From: Gallibacterium faecale | GTDB taxonomy: Bacteria; Pseudomonadota; Gammaproteobacteria; Enterobacterales; Pasteurellaceae | NCBI RefSeq assembly: GCF_027920745.1 | Contig: NZ_JAQIBB010000109.1 | Coordinates: 1-9,711 of the forward strand | Direction: 5' to 3' | Length of the DNA: 9,711 bases | In this document: positions 6,512 to 9,711 of the stretch, piece by piece | How positions within the stretch are numbered: the first letter of the stretch is position 1 | How the letters are laid out: each line of letters opens with the position of its first letter | Program-made: the position numbers and the translations under genes | Notes under the pieces: generated by a model | What the model was told of the DNA's origin: nothing | Database searches by the model: none | Seen by the model: only the letters and a program-made list of their open reading frames with translations

Positions 6512-6540
6512 ATTTTAATCAGCCACTGCTAAGAATGCAA
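6512..6540 (-). promoter_or_regulatory. Predicted trhP promoter
   Basis: On the minus strand TTGCAT (6540-6535) and TAAAAT (6517-6512) are separated by 17 bp, giving a start near 6505 and a leader of about 70 nt. The promoter overlaps the inverted repeat at 6518-6549. Confidence 0.5.
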
Positions 6541-6549
6541 GTGGCTAAT
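6518..6549 (-). repeat. Imperfect inverted repeat between dnaQ and trhP
   Basis: The arms AGCCACT (6521-6527) and AGTGGCT (6540-6546) extend on minus-strand RNA to about 12 pairs with one G-U and one bulge. It starts 8 bp after the dnaQ stop. The following bases (TAAAATTC) are not a proper U tract, so it is a weak terminator for dnaQ at best. It overlaps the trhP -35 and spacer and may instead be an operator. Confidence 0.45.
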
Positions 6550-6557
6550 CAAGGTTA

Positions 6558-7319
6558 CTATTGGGTTGATGATGTTTCTGCGAGTAACTTTTCCCACAAG
6601 CATTGATTGCCACTTTTTTTATTGATCAACTCAATATATTTTTGATGGGCGGCTAACTCCTCTTCTGTAGGTTTTAAGATAGCCAAATTATGCCGTTTAA
6701 TCTCACCTTTTTCTTCACCTTGTGCCGCGCCTCCGGTCATCATTGGTAACGGTTCTGCATCTAGCATTAAGCTACCTTGTCCACCGGTCATTGCTAAATA
6801 CACATCCGCTAAAATTTCCGCATCCAGCAAAGCCCCGTGCAAAGTCCGTTTACTATTATCAATTCCTAAACGCCCACAAAGTACATCTAATGAATTTTTC
6901 TTCCCCGGATAAAGCTGACGAGCCAATTTTAACGAGTCTGTCACTTGGCAAATATTATCAGTTTGTAACGTCTGTTTGAGGAAAGAGAACTCTTGATTAA
7001 TAAACGCCACATCGAATGGAGCATTATGAATCACTAATTCAGAACCTTTAATAAACTCGACAAATTCCTCAAATACATCAGCAAAACGTGGTTTATCTGC
7101 TAAAAATTCATTAGTAATCCCATGCACTTCAATCGCTGCAGCATCAACTTCACGATCCGGCTGTAAATAGACATGGAAATTACGCCCTGTATGCCGTCTA
7201 TTCATCAACTCTACCGCACCAATTTCAATAATGCGATGCCCTATTTGTGGTTCACTGCCACTGCTCATCCCTGTGGTTTCTGTATCCAGTACCACAATTC
7301 TATTTTGATCAATTTGCAT
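6558..7319 (-). CDS. dnaQ: DNA polymerase III epsilon subunit (3'-5' proofreading exonuclease)
   Basis: DnaQ is the proofreading exonuclease of the replicative polymerase core, held between the alpha and theta subunits and touching the beta clamp. The 253-aa protein (E. coli 243) shows the DEDDh catalytic set: D12 and E14 (LDTETTG), D103 (HNAPFDVAF), H161 and D166 (LHGALLDAE). QGSLML at 181-186 sits where E. coli has its clamp-binding QTSMAF. The C-terminal tail from about 187 (PLPMMTGGAAQGEEKGEIKRH...) is the flexible alpha-binding segment. It starts at ATG 7319 with only a weak AAAG ahead. It is divergent from rnhA across an 81-bp gap, an arrangement also found in E. coli. It stops 122 bp before trhP. 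Confidence 0.97.
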   Translation of the reverse strand: MQIDQNRIVVLDTETTGMSSGSEPQIGHRIIEIGAVELMNRRHTGRNFHVYLQPDREVDAAAIEVHGITNEFLADKPRFADVFEEFVEFIKGSELVIHNAPFDVAFINQEFSFLKQTLQTDNICQVTDSLKLARQLYPGKKNSLDVLCGRLGIDNSKRTLHGALLDAEILADVYLAMTGGQGSLMLDAEPLPMMTGGAAQGEEKGEIKRHNLAILKPTEEELAAHQKYIELINKKSGNQCLWEKLLAETSSTQ

Positions 7320-7348
7320 ATCTTTGTTTTTCTTTTGTGAATTAACTC

Positions 7349-7379
7349 TCTATAATTAAACGCCATTTTAACAATACAA
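7349..7379. promoter_or_regulatory. Overlapping divergent promoters of dnaQ and rnhA
   Basis: On the plus strand a consensus TATAAT (7351-7356) could serve rnhA, though the -35 region is only T-rich. On the minus strand TATAGA (7354-7349) with TTGTAT (7379-7374) at 19-bp spacing could serve dnaQ. The two -10 boxes overlap, so initiation in the two directions would compete. Confidence 0.4.
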
Positions 7380-7400
7380 ATCTTGAATACAAATCCTGTC

Positions 7401-7868
7401 ATGCGAAAAAAAGTTGAGATCTTTACTGATGGTTCTTGTCTGGGTAATCCGGGAGCGGGTGGTATTGGCATCGTATTACGCTATAAACAACACCAAAAAC
7501 AACTCTCTGCCGGTTATCATTTAACCACCAATAATCGAATGGAACTATTAGCCGCGATTACTGCATTAAATACCTTAAAAGAACCTTGTGAGGTAACACT
7601 ATACAGTGATAGCCAATATCTGCGTAAAGGCATTACTGAATGGATTATGCTATGGAAACGCAATCAATGGCGTACTAGCCAGAAAAAAGCAGTTAAAAAT
7701 CAAGATCTTTGGATAGCTTTAGATCAAGCCATTCAGCGACATCATATCACTTGGCATTGGGTAAAAGGCCATGCAGGACATCCCGAAAATGAGCTATGTG
7801 ATACCTTGGCCAGAGAAGCCGCATCTCACCCCTCACAACCAGACATTGGTTATCAACCTGAAAACTAA
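7401..7868 (+). CDS. rnhA: Ribonuclease HI
   Basis: RNase HI cuts the RNA strand of RNA-DNA hybrids, clearing primers and R-loops in the cytoplasm. The 155-aa protein has the same length as E. coli RnhA, and all catalytic residues fall at the same numbers: D10 (IFTDGSCLGNPG), E48 (NNRMELL), D70 (LYSDSQY), H124 (VKGHAGH) and D134 (NELCDTLAREA). The basic handle lies at about 80-100. ATG 7401 is preferred because it gives the family N-terminus (MRKKVEIFTDGS); an upstream in-frame TTG at 7383 would add six unrelated residues. Neither start has a recognisable Shine-Dalgarno. A long-loop terminator follows. Confidence 0.97.
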   Translation: MRKKVEIFTDGSCLGNPGAGGIGIVLRYKQHQKQLSAGYHLTTNNRMELLAAITALNTLKEPCEVTLYSDSQYLRKGITEWIMLWKRNQWRTSQKKAVKNQDLWIALDQAIQRHHITWHWVKGHAGHPENELCDTLAREAASHPSQPDIGYQPEN

Positions 7869-7906
7869 CTAGATAAAAATGCTAAGTTAGCGATTAACAC
7901 AGTATT

Positions 7907-7960
7907 AAAAACTGCAAATTTGCACTTTAAAATATAATCTGTTACTATTTTGCAGTTTTT
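7907..7960 (+). terminator. Long-loop terminator after rnhA, probably bidirectional
   Basis: AAAAACTGCAAA (7907-7918) and TTTGCAGTTTTT (7949-7960) pair perfectly over 12 bp around a 30-nt loop, ending in T's. The left arm is also part of a perfect palindrome TGCAAATTTGCA (7913-7924), so two exclusive folds are possible. The symmetry would also allow termination on the minus strand. Confidence 0.55.
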
Positions 7961-8120
7961 TGACACTTTATCGGGAATACTACTTCCCTTTTCGCATTTA
8001 GATAGTTCATTCTTTGTCCTATCTTCCTCTTGTGTAAGGCGTTGTCCTAATGCTTTTCACCATCAATGATGACACTATGTTTCGTTCATCATAAAAAATA
8101 AAATTATAGGAGATATCATT
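7961..8120 (+). other. Leader region of the BCCT carrier gene
   Basis: A consensus -35 TTGACA lies at 7960-7965, overlapping the terminator tail, but no good -10 follows at 16-18 bp. TTGTCCTA occurs twice (8014-8021 and 8042-8049, 28 bp apart). An inverted repeat ATGATGA/TCATCAT (8066-8072, 8086-8092) precedes the Shine-Dalgarno AGGAG (8108-8112). No coding frame is convincing. Confidence 0.4.
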
Positions 8121-9711
8121 TTGAATTTGCTACGTTATTGCAAAACGACGAGTACGTTTAAGGCGCCTATTTTTGTGCCAAGTCTATTATTTATTCTTGG
8201 TGTGACGGGATTAGGTATTTTCGCCCCACAAACCACAGAAACTTTGTTAAATAGTATCAAAAGCAACATTTTTACCAATTTCAGTTGGTTTTATGTGATT
8301 GCTGTTTCTATTTTTATTATCTTCCTATTATTACTTTGTGCGAGTAGTTTAGGAGACATTAAATTAGGAACTGAAAATGAAGAACCTGAATACCCATTTA
8401 TGTCATGGATGGCAATGTTATTTGCCGCAGGTATGGGTATTAGTTTGATGTATTTTGGTGTTGCAGAGCCGATTTCACATTATGTTGCACCGCTTGCAGA
8501 AAACGCTACTCAAACGGAAAAAGTTGAAAATGCCTTACTTCTCTCCTTTTTCCATTGGGGTATCCATGCTTGGGCAATCTATGCTGTCATCGGTCTAACT
8601 CTTGCTTATTTCAGTTTCCGTTATAAATTGCCACTCACCATCCGATCTGGTTTTTACCCAATTTTAAAACACCGTGTATCTGGTTTCTGGGGTCATGTTA
8701 TTGATATTGTGGCACTTTGCAGTACAGTTTTCGGGGTAACCACCACCTTAGGTTATGGTGCCATGCAGTTAGATGCAGGATTACACGCCATTGGCTGGAT
8801 GAGTGATCGTAGTATCACCACCCTTTCAATCATCATTGTTATCGTGATGACGTTAGCTGCTATTTCTGCCATTACTGGGGTAGCAAAAGGGGTTCGCCGT
8901 TTAAGTGAAATCAATTTAGGTATGGCTATCTTCTTGATGATTTTTGTCTTAGTTGCTGGCCCAACCATCTATTTATTCAGTAATTTCTCTGAAAATATTG
9001 GGAATTATCTCAGTAATTTTATCGAATTAAGTTTCCGTACCTTTGCTAATCAACCAGATAAACAAGATTGGTTTAATGGTTGGACTGTACTTTACTGGGC
9101 TTGGTGGGTTTCATGGGCACCATTCGTTGGTTTATTTATTGCGAAAATTTCTAAAGGTCGTTCGATCCGTGAGTTTATTCTTGGTGTGTTATTTGTGCCA
9201 TCGCTCTTTAATGCCTTATGGATGACGATCTTCGGTGATTCTGCGATCTGGATTGATCAACAAACACAAGGTTCATTATCTGCATTAAGCAGTAATACTG
9301 AAGCTTTACTATTTGCTTTTTTTGATCATTTACCTGGCTCAACAATTGCCTCTTTACTGGCAATGTTAATTATTGCGTTATTCTTTATTACCTCTGCTGA
9401 TTCTGGTATCTACGTTATCAATAATATTGCCTCACAAGGTAAAGAGAATTCACCAGCATGGCAAAGTGCATTCTGGGCGATCTTATTAGCGGCTTTAGCC
9501 ATCGCCTTATTACGCTCTGGCGGATTAGCTGCCTTACAGACAATGACCTTAATCATTGCCTTACCATTTACTTTAATTATGTTGTTCCTCTGTTTTGGTC
9601 TATGGCGTGGGTTAATGGTAGATAGCCAATATTTCTCGAAAAAATTTGCTCATGGTAGTTCGGTTTGGACAGGTAAACAGTGGCGTGAACGGTTAAGTAA
9701 AATTATGACTA
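8121..9711 (+). CDS. betT: BCCT-family choline/betaine-type osmolyte transporter, C-terminus cut by window edge
   Basis: This is an inner-membrane carrier of the betaine-choline-carnitine family, which imports quaternary-amine osmolytes. The frame is open for 530 codons to the right edge and includes about 12 hydrophobic helices. Only the cytoplasmic tail, about 100-150 residues in BetT-like members, is missing. Motifs are AAGMGISLMYFGVAEP (102-117), FHWGIHAWA, LPLTIRSGFYPIL, WTVLYWAWWVSWAPFVGLF (321-339, the aromatic substrate box) and TSADSG (424-429). The loop sequence GMGISLM differs from E. coli BetT GIGIDLM and is nearer to sodium-coupled betaine carriers, so substrate and coupling ion are uncertain. 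It starts at TTG 8121: AGGAG lies 8 nt upstream, the frame is closed by TGA at 8070, and no in-frame ATG occurs for about 90 codons. Hyperosmotic induction is expected but not visible in sequence. Confidence 0.9.
   Translation, partial: MNLLRYCKTTSTFKAPIFVPSLLFILGVTGLGIFAPQTTETLLNSIKSNIFTNFSWFYVIAVSIFIIFLLLLCASSLGDIKLGTENEEPEYPFMSWMAMLFAAGMGISLMYFGVAEPISHYVAPLAENATQTEKVENALLLSFFHWGIHAWAIYAVIGLTLAYFSFRYKLPLTIRSGFYPILKHRVSGFWGHVIDIVALCSTVFGVTTTLGYGAMQLDAGLHAIGWMSDRSITTLSIIIVIVMTLAAISAITGVAKGVRRLSEINLGMAIFLMIFVLVAGPTIYLFSNFSENIGNYLSNFIELSFRTFANQPDKQDWFNGWTVLYWAWWVSWAPFVGLFIAKISKGRSIREFILGVLFVPSLFNALWMTIFGDSAIWIDQQTQGSLSALSSNTEALLFAFFDHLPGSTIASLLAMLIIALFFITSADSGIYVINNIASQGKENSPAWQSAFWAILLAALAIALLRSGGLAALQTMTLIIALPFTLIMLFLCFGLWRGLMVDSQYFSKKFAHGSSVWTGKQWRERLSKIMT

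Noticed and set aside
6722..6979. 85-codon plus-strand frame
   Set aside because: It is a shadow of dnaQ on the opposite strand; the DnaQ catalytic motifs account for the sequence.
7250..7259. GTTCACTGCC, identical to the first ten bases of many type I-F CRISPR repeats
   Set aside because: It is a single copy inside dnaQ coding sequence (SGSEP) with no second half and no spacing pattern, so it is coincidence.
8753..8968. 71-codon minus-strand frame
   Set aside because: It is antisense to transmembrane coding sequence of the BCCT gene and has no supporting signals.

Overview
The window is AT-rich and looks like a Pasteurellaceae chromosome (Haemophilus/Pasteurella/Actinobacillus relatives). 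RNase H, DnaQ and the BCCT carrier read as gammaproteobacterial proteins, and one exact Haemophilus-type DNA uptake core (AAGTGCGGT, minus strand) lies in cas3. The species cannot be fixed from this sequence alone.

Layout. Positions 1-3834 (minus strand) carry the leading end of a type I-F CRISPR-Cas operon: cas1f, then the fused cas2-cas3 gene in an ATGA overlap, leaving the window at the left edge. The frame of cas3 is open for 956 codons. The Csy genes and any CRISPR array would lie further left; no array is in the window. Positions 3835-4155 hold the cas promoter, a truncated copy of a terminator, and the promoter/operator of the next unit. Positions 4156-4799 (plus strand) hold a complete type II toxin-antitoxin pair of the HigB2/HigA2 kind, toxin first, with a perfect palindrome between its -35 and -10 and its own terminator. 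Positions 4876-4975 hold a minus-strand promoter (TTGTAT-N17-TATAAT) about 30 bases ahead of a strong terminator, which together predict a small RNA of about 60-65 nt. Positions 5050-7319 (minus) are housekeeping genes: trhP (tRNA U34 hydroxylation) and dnaQ (replication proofreading). dnaQ is divergent from rnhA (7401-7868, plus), a common arrangement. A long-loop terminator follows, then a BCCT-family osmolyte carrier that starts at TTG 8121 and runs off the right edge.

How the parts relate. Cas1 would acquire spacers, and the Cas2-3 fusion serves both acquisition and target degradation. HigBA sits divergently on the cas1 side, where some other I-F loci carry an array. A 31-bp exact direct repeat, made of the terminator used by trhP and the candidate small RNA, recurs in truncated form just upstream of the cas promoter and brackets higBA. 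This suggests that this junction was rearranged next to the trhP terminator. The candidate small RNA has a 7-nt exact complement to the higB Shine-Dalgarno region, so RNA control of the toxin is a testable idea, not a demonstrated one. The remaining genes look ordinary and intact.
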